The notes under the pieces: generated by a model
The model's database searches: none
Told to the model about the DNA's origin: nothing
The model's input: the letters and a program-made list of their open reading frames with translations, nothing else
Program-made: the position numbers and the translations under genes
Source: Usnea hakonensis
Lineage: Eukaryota; Ascomycota; Lecanoromycetes; Lecanorales; Parmeliaceae
Reading direction: 5' to 3'
Assembly (NCBI GenBank): GCA_013423325.1
Contig: BLJB01000369.1
Coordinates: 1 to 64,000 of the forward strand
Length of the DNA stretch: 64,000 nt
Shown: positions 23,312-36,099 of the stretch, piece by piece
How the letters are laid out: each line of letters opens with the position of its first letter
How positions within the stretch are numbered: position 1 is the first letter of the stretch

Positions 23312-24300
23312 CGGGTGCTGGTACCATCAAGGCACGATCAACAGAAGACCAAGGATGCTTGCATCTCAGGCTTCGAGGTCATGACTGTTGGTGAGGATGG
23401 AAGATGTAGGCAGGAATTTTGTCATTAGCCGACGAGGATGCCGTGCCTTCCCTCCTTACATCATCTTCACCCATTGGAAGTGTTATTGCATGTAATTGAT
23501 TGCTGCAGGACAACGAAGAGTCACGAGACACCGTTCTGGAGTCTCAAGGATTGCGCAGGCGGGAAGCTTTGTTCCATGTTGCTCACTTGCAATGTTGGCA
23601 GTGACTTCTTTGGACAGGGCGCCGCCACAAGAAGGCGTCCCAGCATGTACTTCCTCGTGCGCAAACCCTAATGTCAAATACGAATACGCTATTACAACCT
23701 TATCACACTTATCCAGGTACTCGTACCCTCGTACGCAGCGAGTTGGCTACTGTTTGCAACTACTCTACAACACATAAAACGAGCACTGCGTTGGCTACAG
23801 AGATTGCAGACGTATGATCCCCAGCCGTGGTGGTACCAGGTCGTCGCCAAACACTCAGATTGATCATAATAAGATACAGCAAGCATTGCAAGTGCGGTGC
23901 ATTAATGTACCTTAGATTTAGTTTTCGGTCACCAGTACCAGCTACGCGACTTGTCAGTTGGTTCGGGCGCTGGCCGTAGCTTTCCGTGAACCTTTGACTT
24001 CCTTGGCTGAAGATATTTCAATGTCCAAACCATCACCCGCGACAAATAAAAGGTTTTGATGGCAACATTCCTGGACTCCTCTACGTTCAAACCCTTTCCT
24101 ATATCCTCTCATATGTACTGATCCTGCTATCGAGGCTGTTACCTTCTTTCATATTATTGACGGCCTTGCCATTCCGCACGTTAACCCCTTCGAGCTTGGT
24201 AAGAGCCGAAGGGCAGGTTCAATGATCTTTACCTATGCAGGTGCGTGCGCACTAGATGTCCGAGCTCGTTTACTGGGACTAGTCAGCGCCCTCTCATAGA
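23312..24300. other. intergenic, no gene recognised
   Basis: Upstream region of the TBC gene and left flank of the NACHT remnant. Short open frames here show no domain. Confidence 0.4.
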
Positions 24301-24332
24301 GATCCAGGAGGCTATAGCACGTCATCTTACAG

Positions 24333-25057
24333 GTGTCTTCGTATGACACCCTAGTCCATTCCGCAGAGCCATCAAGGACGAGCCCGTCCGTAAATATCAC
24401 TCCTTATGCCACGGATCAACTATCCATGGCCGTAAGTGCGACTGCCATCATGCAATGGACTACCAAATTAGTTACTGGCACCCGAAGCTATTACCAAAGT
24501 CTCAAAGATCCAAATGGATTGCGGACCTACCTCAGGCTTCTCAGAAAAGTATACCGTACTTCTTTTAAGAGGCTGCACGGTAAAGCTGGTTCCGGAAAGA
24601 CTGTTCTGAATCCCACGTTGGTCCGATCTCTACTTGCCGAAAGCGAAAGCATCCACTTCTACTTCCAGACAGCAGCTGTGTCGAAGATTTCAGAATTCAA
24701 TCGTAGTTTTAACTTTGAGGCAAGATAGTCACCATTTTCACCGTTAGTGAAGAGCTGTACAATGAATCCGTTCACGGACACAGTAGGGCAACCGTGCGAG
24801 ACGCGTTTGGTGTACGGAGTTCTTCGACGCATCGTCGACAGATTTACGATCTCAATACACGTCGTCGTCGATACTCTCGACGCGTGCGACGATAGGCTTT
24901 GCATTCTGGACGCTAGAAAGCATACGGAGTTGGAATCAAGAGCCCCTCCACCTTGTCCCATCAGCAAGGAAAAGCATCTCGTGAAAGGGAAGTGTTATTG
25001 GTGGTTTCATTCGATGACAAATGCAGAATCGTGTGAGATTGTTGAAGGTTTTTTGTA
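24333..25057 (+). pseudogene. fragment of a NACHT NTPase (NLR-type) gene
   Basis: The plus strand carries a P-loop (LHGKAGSGKT, Gly-Lys region 24579-24602) followed by a strand resembling the usual HFYFQ/FDFN step. In another frame from 24747 there is a Walker-B-like stretch (ISIHVVVDTLDACDDR) where the family has VLDALDEC. A stop at 24726-24728 and a change of frame separate the two. There is no sensor domain, no repeat region and no clear start. Substitutions in Walker B (Asp-Glu-Cys to Asp-Ala-Cys) add to the case for decay. It is not a copy of the NLR at 0.65-4.5 kb, because the P-loop context differs. Confidence 0.65.
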
Positions 25058-25265
25058 GTCGATGCAAAATCAATTCTAGACTTGCCTCAGTCTCGTCCCC
25101 AAACTCTCTCTCAAGAGGGACAATATGACCTCAATCATGGCGAGAAAGTAAGCTCTTTAGAATCTCCAAGTCTTCCATGGCCGCCAATTCTCTTCGGTCA
25201 ATAAACGTGGGAAGGTGGCAGGAACACTCAAGCATAGCTGTCACTTTGTAGCTATTTTTCTCTAG

Positions 25266-25664
25266 TCAAAATTGGCTGACTCCCCTACACCCAGTGATAC
25301 CATAGCCCATTCCCCTCCCCTTTGCTTGCGCCACCAAACCTCTCACTGCTTTTTGGAACGCCTTAGGCTGCCAATTTATAGGTATCTCATTGATATGCTC
25401 TTTCCTAAACGTCATCTGCTGACCATCCTTCAGTCCAATCCAATCCGACAATCGATACGTGTCTTGAGCAATTCCCCAGAAAGTGCCATCTTTTATCTTG
25501 GTGATCTCGAAGTAGACAGCCTCGGCGCACTTGTTTTTGGGATTCTGTATGATGACGCGGACGATGCAGGAGGGAAAGAGGTGGCGGACTGTTTGGGATG
25601 GGAGAGCAATACCAGACCAGTCCGTGAAAGCGTCTTGACTGATAGGGGTGAGGCTACGAGACAT
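25266..25664 (-). CDS. small uncharacterised protein, possible beta-barrel
   Basis: Intronless frame of 132 aa from ATG 25664 (MSRSLTPISQDAF). I do not recognise a named fungal family. The middle reads VYFEITKIKDGTFWGIAQD then DGQQMTFRKEHINEIP. This alternation of a strand, a turn and a charged strand resembles small bacterial proteins of the DUF2314 sort, but I cannot confirm homology. The C-terminus is basic and Gly-rich. It is divergent from CDC11 with about 700 nt between them. The conserved look of the core and the absence of stops make it likely to be real. Confidence 0.6.
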   Translation of the reverse strand: MSRSLTPISQDAFTDWSGIALPSQTVRHLFPSCIVRVIIQNPKNKCAEAVYFEITKIKDGTFWGIAQDTYRLSDWIGLKDGQQMTFRKEHINEIPINWQPKAFQKAVRGLVAQAKGRGMGYGITGCRGVSQF

Positions 25665-26372
25665 GGTAGTACGTGTGAGCTCTGCCCTCCTTATAGGCAA
25701 TAAGTGTAGCGGTAGCAAAATCCTCTCGACAATGCGAGATACGCAGTTGTTTTGATTTTTTCAGGTTACGAAAGAGGGATGATCTGTGCAGATTGATTGA
25801 TTGAAGAATAATGAGAGGGGGGAAGCTGTATCTATGGAATATCTACTCCGTAGGTACTTTAGTTGTTTGAGAGTGAGTCATCTTGGCGCGAAGACAGCCG
25901 CAAATTTGGCGCACAAATGGAATGGTCGCAATGACAATTCATTGTTTGCCAGCTCCGAAATCATCAGAAACCAATTTACGGAGTATACGAGTATGAATTC
26001 ATTATTATTGTGTATGCGATTAGTCTGTAAAGATCGTCATTGTGATATGAATGTGATCACAAAATGGTGGACGAGGGTGGGTGACAAAAGTCTATTTGGC
26101 GGGTGAAAGTCGGTCGCTCTGCCAACGACTTGCGCTACACCCTTTTTGGATTTTCGAGATACAATCGCAAGCGCGATCAACAGGTAGCTGGCCCCGCGTG
26201 TCATGACAATGGCAATCTCACGACGACCGCGACAGCGACCTACTAACGACAGTAGTACTGACAGTATGTTTAAAACGATCATGATTATCTGATATCTTAC
26301 CACAGGCTTTCTGCCTCCAAGACTGCGACGACGATTGGTGAGCCGAAGCGAACTTCGAACGGCGCCCGCACC
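25665..26372. promoter_or_regulatory. divergent upstream region of the small protein and CDC11
   Basis: About 700 nt between two divergent starts, so it should hold both promoters. A stretch at about 26100-26150 read on the minus strand looks slightly tRNA-like but lacks a B box. No other gene seen. Confidence 0.4.
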
Positions 26373-29300
26373 ATGGATCAGTGGCTAGACTCCTTGTCTG
26401 AAGACTGGGTATCGCAACCTGCCTCTCCTCGTTCAACCTCAACCGGGCGAGCCTCGGTTTCGCGTGATGCATCGAGTCCGAGTAGCAGTGGCTCGCAAAG
26501 CCGCATACCCCGCTACAAGCCTCGCTCGGCGTCAAACCTGTCAGTAGTTGGCGGGAAAGAAGATGGTCTAGGCTCGCTGTTGCGAAGAGCCAACAGCAAT
26601 GATGCTGCGCTGAAAGAAAAAACTTCATCAAATCTCAATGCCTCGCGCAATCGGATGCCCAATGGACAAGCCAAATCCCACGGTCCACTACCAGCATCAA
26701 GACAAGCAATTGGGCGGCATGTCTCTACAAGCTCAATCCCAACAATATCACAAGATACAGTTCAAATAAGAGCATCTCCGGCAAAAAATATGGATGGGCA
26801 GGCTACACCAGATTGGAAGAGGAGGGTGCTCAAGCAAAACTTGGGAAAAGGAGACCTGTTCAGTCCCATTGGATTGGAAAGTGTGTTCAAGCCGCCCACA
26901 GTCGGTTTGAAGCCAAAGACAAAACCTGTGGTCCATAGGCCCTCGAAGATAGATGACATGCCTTCAAGCCCTCCTTCATACCCTACACTAGCACACCAGA
27001 GTCCAAATATCCCCAATGGCGATCCCGATAAGCCAACACCGACTTTGTCGCCCCAGTCGGAGCTTTCGAACAAGGGAAATTCAAGGTACATGGCTCCGCA
27101 CGAGATCGAATTTCCTTCAATGACTGGTAAAGGAGCGGCCAGAGTCTCCAGCATCGGTATAAGACCTTCAGGGCCACTACCATCTTCAGATGCAATTGTT
27201 GGCATTTCTCCCACAATACCTGCGGCTCCTACTCCGCCTCAACTGGGAATTGTCAACCAATCAAGTCTTCGGTCTGCATCAAATGGCCCTAATCAAAGCT
27301 CGATGTCCAGTGCTCCTGACAAGGCCCGTGATGAGAACATCAGCCCTTTTTATGTCTCGCGACACAACACCGTGGATGGGCGTGTCGAATACGCTGCGAT
27401 CGATATGTCTATGCGACGGCTGAGGTCGCAGATGGACAAGCTACGTATGCAGCAGCACAACATACCCGACTCTCGGTCGAGTGACCATGGTATTGAATAC
27501 GCGGACTCCCAGCTTTCTAGTAGACCACACTTTGAAAACTTACACGAAATTACTAGTCAATCGCTACCGGAGGATTTGTCTATGGGCACAGATGCATACG
27601 CTGCGAATGGGGGCTTCATCAGCATACACAGAGGAGGCTATTCAAATGATGGATCGTTTCAAAGACGTCCACTGAGTCCGTCACTCTTGCAGAATTTGGA
27701 TGGACCGAGTATGAAATCTCAGACACCCACCAACCACGATCCGGTTCCGTCACCGAAATTGCCTGAGATGTATTCTCAAACCAAATCAAGCACGCCTTCG
27801 TCACCACCAAAGACCCCTAAACACCGAAAGAATGAAAGCGCTGGCAGTTCCGAAAGGCCCAGATCTTCCGGCAGCCCCCTAAAATTATTCGATAAGTATG
27901 ATACATTCACAAATGATAGACTGGCGCGGCGTATGAGCAAATTCGAAGAGACATTGCAGCGGGACTTGAAAGAGAAAGTGAGCGCTGAAAGTGTCAATGC
28001 ACGGTCTTCTCCTTCACCGAGGCCGAAGAGGCGCTTACAACGAAGCCAGCATTACCAGGACAGCAATGTTGAGAAAGGTCGGAGGATCAGTAGCTTCGGA
28101 AGCAGCGAACTAGATGATCATCAATTTCCAACTCCTCCAATGAAAGGGTGGCAGTCGCAAGACACCTACTCCCCTGAAATGGTGCGATCAGACCCCAGCA
28201 GCAAATCTGTGTTTGAGCGCCCAATCCCGAACAGATTCACTGGGGAAAAGGAGAGAAACGGTACAAAGTTTAGGACCCGAAGAAATGGCACCGGTGATAC
28301 GGTGGAGACTGATGACGAAAATGATCTCAGAGCAGCACTTCCAAACAGCGTGAACGAGCGCCATCAACCAGCCGAGCTTGGGCTGCATGATGCCCTACAA
28401 ACTACCACAGGAAAGCGATTGCATTATTCTCCGGCGAAGGACCCTGCTCCAAAGCGCCGGAGAACTCTACGTAGCTCCGAAGAAACGGATGAAGATATTA
28501 ATCGGCTGCGACAGCTATCGGAATTCAAGCAACCGCCAATATCTTTGACGGGCCGGAAGAGGAAAGATGCGCTCTACAATACAGACAATAAAATAGCTGA
28601 CCCGGAAATACTTGCCATGCGCCAGATACGACAGCCAAAATTGCCAGCCTCGAGTCCGGTGATCTCTCCAGCACAGCAGGCGAGTTCAAGGAATGCTGAG
28701 AATCTATCTCCAAACCTAGAGAACCACCACGATGCCGCTTCCACGGTAGATCCTCCTACCCAAATCGTGGCCGGAGCTTTAGCTACTATCGCTCTCAACA
28801 CAGTTCAAGACATCACTTACGGATCTCGCAAAGCCTCTGTTACAACAGCAGACTTCTTCAACGAGGCCCAACAGATCATGCAGCTCATTCGTAACCAAGG
28901 ACGCCCACGAAGCAGTCACAATACCGTGGATGGGTTGGAAACAGGCCAGCCTACAATTGTCGAGGAATCTGTTATGGACGACTCCACCAAAGACGAGTTC
29001 TCAAGGCCACCCAGCCGAGAGGGAGCTAGTCCTCCACGGCTGAGGGTACCCGCGCAAGCGGATGCGAGGGTGATAAGCCATCTCCGCAAATTTGAAGACC
29101 AGGAGACCATGGGCCTCGCACTTTCATCATCACTCAAAACGCTGCAGATCGGTCAGGCCGCAAAGACATTCGAGTACTCTGCGCCTGAACAGAACAAGGG
29201 CGACTCTCATAGTGGCACAGAGAGTGACCCGCCAAACATTCGCATACGCGATAGTAATGTCCAATCTCAGAAGCTCAAGAATCCGTCTTCAACACGCGAT

Positions 29301-32104
29301 GTGGCCATATCAGAATCCGATGGGCAGATCCAATCCAAAGACTTACCCCCAACTTCTGGTCCTTCGACAAGTCGCTCTAATCCCACGGGGTCGTCCCACA
29401 GCTCTACGAACAGGCTGGTAATTGCCCCTGAAACAGTTGCTCATCTCCTGTCAGACCAGATGGCGGGCATGGTTTTTGATCGCCAAAAACAGCTGTGGGT
29501 TAAGCGCAAAGGTTCGGCTAATGTCGACAATGATGAGAATCTTGACCATACTGTGAGCGACGGAACTGAGGATGACCTTTTCGGTGATATACCCGACCTG
29601 AGTGTCGATGAGATGGAGGAGTTGAAGCGCGTCAAAGAGTCAATGTCATCTATCAGATCCTCAGACCCGGTAGTGAACAATGTCTCCGGTCCCGATCAAG
29701 CAATATTCACCGAAGCTATCGAAAATGTGGCTAGAGACGCAAGACCGAGGACTGCAGATGGCAGGACCATAGCGGCTGTTGAAAACAGTTCGGCGCCTTC
29801 GAAATCCTCTCATTTTGCTTGGAGCGGTCGTCAGCCCGGCACCCGAGCTACTTCATGGGGGGAAGTCGCCTTGCCGCCCAAAGAGGATCTGCCGGTATTA
29901 TCTCCAAGTCCTAATGATCAACACGAAGCAGAAGTCGAGCATGAGATCAGTATCCTTGAGGGCCGTGAGTCCCGGGTTCCCAAACACCAAGACAACAGAT
30001 GGCGCCGGGCACGTGTGGTTACGGTCGCCTTTTCTTCGCCTTTGGTCGATCAAAGAGAACCAGTGCATGAGAATGATGACGATGACCGCGAGGTTTGGGA
30101 AAGAGAAAGTCAATTGAATGTCGAGGACTCACCCACCAGTCAAGACAAACACACCACTAGCAGACGGACCTCTTTTGGTGTTGTCCAAAAGCCAGGTCGC
30201 AGTAGTAATTCACGCCGAAAGTCACTAAGCAACCAGTCCTATCACGCGCGCCCAATGTCTCGCTTGGATGAACGAGACGAGTTGTCTTTGGTTCAAAACC
30301 CAAGTAGTGGCCATCCCATGGCTCTAGAAGTAGCAATATCTACCCCTCTGCCATTGTCCCGAAGCTTGATGGTGCCCCCAACGACTGGCAACCAATCCAG
30401 TGTAAGCTTTCACCTCAGTCCGTTACCTGACTTCACAGTTCATCAGGTCGACAAGCCTCTCGATAGCGACTTCGGTCAAGTAACGAGGAGGTCAAAGCAG
30501 AACCGGACACATCTCACAGGCAGTACGTTATCCCTGGCTGCCCAAACCCTGGTCAAAAACCTTACCGACCTCGAGCCCTACGAGCCATTCTGGGACTTCA
30601 TACGAAGAGTCGACTTACGCGACCGAGATTTGAAAACATTACACATGCTTGATGAGTTTTGTGGAGGCATCGAGGAGCTCGATGTTTCAAACAATCAGAT
30701 TGGGGAGTTGAATGGCATTCCCAGCACTGTTCGGCGACTGAATATCAGGGAAAACCACATATCGGACCTTGCAGCATGGAACTCCTTGTACAATGTCCAA
30801 TACATGGATGTTTCCGGAAACAACCTTCAAAGCGTCAAAGGCTTCCATAGTCTAATTCACCTGCGAACTTTGAAAGCAGACTATAACGAGATTCGAGATT
30901 TGAACGGCCTTGAGGACCTAGACGGCCTGATAAAGCTAAGCGTGAGGGGCAATAAGCTGCAGTATGTTGATTTTGACAATTTCAATCTGTAAGTTCGCAA
31001 TAAATCCATTACTCTCCTCGCTCACGAATCGTAGTGAACGGCTTGCTGAGCTTGATATGCGTGGCAACGAGCTTGTAGAAGCATCCAATCTGGATCAGCT
31101 AGCAAGTCTGAAGACTTGCGATCTCAGTAAGCTTTCGCTAGTCAGTTTCTCGTTGCAAAAGGTCATACCTAACAGTGTCAGGCTACAACGACCTCGAAAC
31201 TCTAGACATCTTTGCTAACGATGCTCTCTCCAACCTGGAGATCCTCAGCATATCCAACAATTGCCTCTCACTTCTAGAGGTAGCAGCGGTACCAAAGCTG
31301 AAAAGCCTCAACATTGACAATAATTCTGTTGCGCGGATCGAAAATCTCAATTGCTTAAAGCAGCTCGAAACCCTTTCATGGCGCGAGCAAAGACTCGAGC
31401 CTTCTAGCTTATCTCAGATTCAATATAACGACTGCTACGAAGTTCGAAATCTGTACCTTTCCGGTAATCCACTCTCGGAATTTGCCCCTTCAACGCCTTT
31501 TCTTAATCTACATCACCTGGAGCTTGCTTCTACAGGCCTGCAGCATTTTCCCCCAGACTTCGGTCTACAATGCCCAAATGTTCGTATTCTGAACGCCAAT
31601 TACAACGCCATTCATGACTTACGTCCCTTGCTCGGAGTAGTCAGATTAGACAAGTTGTTCCTTGCCGGCAATCGTGTCTCGCGATTGCGGCGAACAGCAG
31701 CTGTGCTTGACCGGGTGGGGAAAGGCTTGCTCGAGGTCGATCTTCGAAATAATCCCTTGACAGTGGGCTTCTACACCCCGCAGGAATCCGCAGGCAAGGA
31801 GAAAAGTGTCGTGCCTCATAGACGCGGCTCAAGAGTGAGCAAGGATGAGGCTGAGCATGATGTTCGAAACATCAGGGCGTATCTCCTGCCAGCTGTCGAT
31901 AAGGTGGCTGACAATCTCTCACGAGAACGATTGGACGAGGATACAAAGTTGAGGCGAAGAGTCTATGAAATGCTGATAGTCAATGGTTGCAAAGCTCTGG
32001 AGAGACTAGATGGGCTGGAAGTTGAAAGAGAAATGGTGGGCAAGAGAGACGGCGTCTGGGAGAGGCTGATTGAATTAGGTGTTTTAAAAGCCAAGGGAAG
32101 GTGA
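26373..32104 (+). CDS. CDC11: Cdc11/Nud1-type leucine-rich scaffold of the septation (SIN/MEN) network
   Basis: Three exons: 26373-30988, 31035-31126 and 31182-32104; introns of 46 and 55 nt; 1876 aa. It begins MDQWLDSLSEDWVSQP, as I recall for filamentous-fungal homologues. About 1350 residues follow that are disordered, rich in Ser/Pro and in sites for proline-directed kinases. From about residue 1380 leucine-rich repeats run almost to the end (IEELDVSNNQIGELNGIPS, RTLKADYNEIRDLNGL, MRGNELVEASNLDQL). Known for the family (S. pombe Cdc11, yeast Nud1, Aspergillus SnaD): it sits on the spindle pole body and tethers the kinases and GTPase that trigger septation and mitotic exit. Splicing of both introns keeps the repeat period, which supports the model. 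Fungal homologues vary greatly in the length of the N-terminal part. Confidence 0.9.
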
Positions 32105-32594
32105 AATGAGAAGGACGCGTGAACCTGGATTTATCAAACGTCCAGGACATTGTGTCTATCTATGTGGAACGTCTGCTTTGCATTGTAGAACTGATGTGTA
32201 CATGAGTCAAAAGGGCAGGGTATAATGCTGTGTACATCACCGAAGCCTTGTAGCTTCATTCTTTGGACACGATATATGGAGTGTTGTCACAGCGACTTAT
32301 TTCCGTGCCGCTATGATTGATCACTTGGTGATCTGACTAAGCGTGATATGTCCGATTCGAGTTAGCGGCAGATTTAGGTTCGTACCTCGGTATCAACCGC
32401 TCACAACACAGCAATGATTGGAACTCAGCATCGACCTGTTTCCAATTGATATATGACCATTGACTTGTCAGCAATCACCGTCGGACAGAGCATCACAAGC
32501 CTGGCACGGCTCTACTGGTTTTCAATCTTTACACCCGCTGTAAACCTCAGTCTTCGCTCAGTAAACAGCCAGACTTCGAAGATTGGCAAACTAC
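32105..32594. other. intergenic between CDC11 and the 2EXR-like gene
   Basis: 3' UTR of CDC11 and promoter of the next gene. No further feature seen. Confidence 0.4.
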
Positions 32595-34291
32595 ATGTCT
32601 GATACATCCCTTCAACTGCCGGATCAAGCTGCCATGGATCTACCACCCATGGCTACAAATTCAATTCCGAGCCCCCACCCGACTTCCGCTATGACTTTAG
32701 CAGATGACTCTGGGCCGTTTCTGAGACTGCCGCGTGAGATTCGAGATTGTATCTACCGATACCTGCTGTCGACTAAGTACACCAAGAGATATGAAGGAGA
32801 AGTTAAAATTGCAGGTTCTTGCTATTCTTCTTGCAGTAGCTGAGCGCTGACTAGTTCAATATGTAGGATTCTTTGAGGCGCCGTTACTCATATCAATTCC
32901 ATACTGCGATCTTTTATACCAGCCGACAAGTGTACAACGAAGCGAGCAACGTGTTTTACATGGAAAACCTCTTCATCCGTGCAAACTTAGGGAATACAGG
33001 ATACACAGCAAGTCATTTCAGAGACTACCAGACCTATTTTAGGCCTGGATATCCGGTACCCTTCGCTCCGCGTCGTTATCAGCTACCCATTCTTTCATGC
33101 AGTACACAAGTGCTGGCCTGTAAGTGTCACGTCATGGAACTCAGAGTAAGGTCCATGTATCAATCGGACAGACTCGATCAGGACTGTCCGATTCTCTTTG
33201 CCTGCGACGACCTTCCAACATTCAGCAGACTTCTGGTGGAGCTTGCAAAACATGGTGTTTCGCTACCACTCCTGGAACTCTCGATCATTATCGGAGACGA
33301 GGTGGGAACGGTCGGAGGACAAAGTCATGGTCTAAACACACGTACGATTGGAAACCCCAAAGAGCTTCTGACTGCGGCCATAAAGAATGCTGCAGCAAAT
33401 CATATTTTAGCAGACGAAACTCCGGGAGTTGAAGACGAATCGAAACTACTGAGTGGCCAAAACAAAAGGCGCTTAGCGATCAATAGGATCAAGGCTGCCA
33501 AATCCGGATGTTCACAACGGCCCACGTACGTCGACAATCGTCGAGTGCAGAGCCTTCTTGAGCCTATGCGACTCTTATACAACGTTGGAAACCTCTATGT
33601 CGATGCTCCAATCAGCGCAGAGTATTGGCTAGAAATTTTCACCACTTTGTCCAGTCCGCAACCGAGTGTTCATGTTCGTTTTGCGGCAGTATATACTGCT
33701 CTTAGCGAAGCAGTCGAAATATTCGATGCTGGTGATATGGCCTTCGCTATATTGAAATTGAAGGGTTTGATGGACACCGTGAACGAGTTTATGGACCTCT
33801 GCGAAGCCGAAGACTGTTCCACCGTTTTGGTGACAGGGCAATATACCGGGCTCACGTATAAGGTTGCATATGCTCAGATGCAGTGTCTCGTTTGGAATAA
33901 ACTAGCTCGAGCAAGTTTAAGTCTCTCTGAGGACCCACAGCAAGTGCGCACGGCATGGAAGTTGACAAAACGGAGCATACAGGAATGCAGATGCTATCAT
34001 CTGGGGTGCAAGAATGCAGAATTTGGGCATGACAATGTCTGTACTCTAATAACTATGGTATTGGAGGCGCTCGATCAGCTAGGAGAGTATAACAATGTGC
34101 CCCGCTCGCACGCCCTTCGAAAAGTTATCAAAGCCCTGGATGAGGCGGTGAGGGAAAGGCCGGGAAATGCTCTGTTGGAGGGAGAATTGCAGAGAAGATT
34201 GAAAGAAAAACAAGAAGCGGAGATGGTTGAGGATGCCAGGAAGACAGAGAGCGACGAGGACAAAGTGATGAGTGGGCATCTGACGAAGTGA
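32595..34291 (+). CDS. 2EXR/F-box-like protein, uncharacterised
   Basis: Two exons, 32595-32801 and 32867-34291; 543 aa. The start is the first ATG (MSDTSLQLPDQ). FLRLPREIRDCIYRYLLST at about residue 45 resembles the N-terminal motif of fungal 2EXR/F-box-like proteins, and exon 2 opens SLRRRYSYQFHTAIFYTSRQVYNEA, the usual sequel (given here as seen, in two parts of the family pattern). The rest is helical with no known catalytic motif and ends in a Glu/Lys-rich helix. The 65-nt intron has a weak GTTAAA donor but a good CTGAC branch site and TAG acceptor. An alternative donor 14 nt downstream breaks the frame. The role is unknown; F-box relatives recruit substrates to SCF ligases, but that is not shown here. 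Confidence 0.75.
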
Positions 34292-35383
34292 GGCAGACAG
34301 CAGCTTTCATGAGCGGAAGCGGAGTTGCAAAGCACCCGGTTTCTTGCCTCGTGTAAATAAGTGAGCAGAAGTCTGTTCCAGGAGCCACAGTCAGAGCGAT
34401 ATTGCCTAGAGACACGCTGCTCGACTTGATACATGAAAGCTCATAAAAGCTCAAAACATCGCACCGTACTTATCCATGAGAGCTTTAATGCATGGCGTGG
34501 ACGTGAGAGGGAGACAATCTTAGTATAACCTACCTATACACTTGATTGCCTAGCAACTATTTGAAAAAAACAAGACGATCCCCGTAGTAGGTACTCAAGC
34601 TATAAAAACAAAGCGAAACACCCACCCACTTTTCAGAAACCCCCTCATCACCGAAACTGCACCAGATTTCCGTGACCCCTTCTCGAATATACAAGTATGA
34701 GCTAAGCAAAATTCCCAAGAGGAAGAAATTTTTGTCATTCTCATATTTGAGCTGTGTTTTTATGGTCCATTGATACGTACGTACTGACCGGCATAACTCT
34801 TATGAGAAATTCTTCGTATTTGGTGCTGGGTTTGATTAGGAGCAAGAGGTTGTTTTGTATTGGGACCGGATGGAGGTGGGATGGATTGGGGATACGGCGA
34901 GACTGAGTGGGGGCATGATTGGAGGTGTAGGTATAGGGGGCCGGTGGGGTTGAGATGATGGAGTGGGTGTGGATGGGAGAGGCTTGTATGTTGTGTTGTG
35001 GGAGTGGGCTGTGTTGGGTACGCTGAATGGGTTGTTGGAGAATACTCTAGGTGGAGTTGATGTGAAATGCTTGGTGGGATTGTTACCTAGGCAGCAGAGT
35101 TTATCGACATCTAATATCTGCACCACTCTCCCAGCTCTCCCGGCTCATCGAGTTTCTGATGGGCATCAGAGAATTATATCTAATGTATTTCAGACGACCC
35201 TTTCCTGGCTGAGGACAATGATGAAAAGATTGATGAAATTGGCGGTTCCTTGGAGTCTAAGGCTGATACAACACACCTCCAAAGACGCACTGTTGCTTGA
35301 GTCCTGATACCACTGGACCCATTTCCGAACCTACTACTATCTCCCCCTTCGGCGCCCCACCCCCTCCCCTTCTCAATATCACA
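34292..35383. other. intergenic, low complexity
   Basis: Region 34840-35040 is G/T-rich on the plus strand and C/A-rich on the minus strand, giving spurious proline-rich frames. No start, domain or splice pattern suggests a gene. Confidence 0.4.
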
Positions 35384-35760
35384 CTATTTCATAGATGATG
35401 TAAGCAGGCTTACAACTCCTACCTTATCAGATATTCGAAAAGAGTCCGAGTATACACATTGATCATAATCGAAACTGTCGCGCACGAAGAGATCCCAGAA
35501 GATTCTGCGTAGATAGGAATAATTCGGGTCCTCGTCAAATTCAGAACGAATGTAATCGAAATACAACAGTAAAGGGCAATTTCTGACGGAGATCCTCGCA
35601 CAGATCCTCGATGTTCGTACCTTTTTTCCTCCAAGATAAGTTCTTGTTTTTGGGTCTGATCTGTAGTCGTGGATTCTTGCCACGGGAAAGAGCCCCGGAG
35701 GAAGTAGGGAAACGTTTGCTCACAGCCAAAGCATAATCTCGACGGAGGTCTTCGTAATAT
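35384..35760 (-). pseudogene. fragment of a casein-kinase-I-like protein kinase
   Basis: The minus strand encodes, in order but in three frames, the C-lobe of a CK1-family kinase. First is YFLRGSFPWQ (35677-35706), matching the family's YFLRGSLPWQG. Then come TNIEDLC and GSPSEIALY, matching the T-P-V-E-LC and PSEF stretch. Last are YFDYIRSEFDEDPNYSYLRRIF (about 35498-35560, in two parts of the family pattern) and DLFVRDSFDYD. Frameshifts separate these pieces, and the N-lobe, HRD and DFG motifs were not found upstream to 36099. CK1 enzymes are Ser/Thr kinases in trafficking and the clock. This copy cannot be active. About 340 nt between it and the next gene hold nothing recognisable. Confidence 0.75.
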
Positions 35761-36099
35761 GGAAGGTCTTGTCTTTCGGATCTATGTCTTTGGAGCCTAG
35801 GATGCTGTTATTGGTACTGGTCATGAGAACTCGTGAAGACGCTAAGGATAGTGCAGCCTAGCCCTTTCCAGATCTTAAGCTAATACAATGCTGCATGTTA
35901 AATTTAGCAAATTTAGAGCGAACCTCGATAGTAACAGTGCTGGCTTCTTCTCTCATTTGGATCGGCGACCAGGTACGCGTTCAGCAGTAGGTTGAGCTTC
36001 TAACACGGCGGTCTTTCTCGCCTCATACGTTCCGCAAATGCTGCGAATGCTGTACTTCGCCACGGAGAGTCGCAATGGCGTGACCGAGATGGTGTTCTC

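Noticed and set aside
26095..26160. Minus-strand TAGCGCAAGTCGTTGGCAGAGC resembles a tRNA A box (given in part)
   Set aside because: No B box follows and the anticodon stem does not pair; at best a decayed tRNA fragment.
34836..35126. Minus-strand proline/threonine-rich frame
   Set aside because: Product of G/T-rich low-complexity DNA; no start context, no homology.
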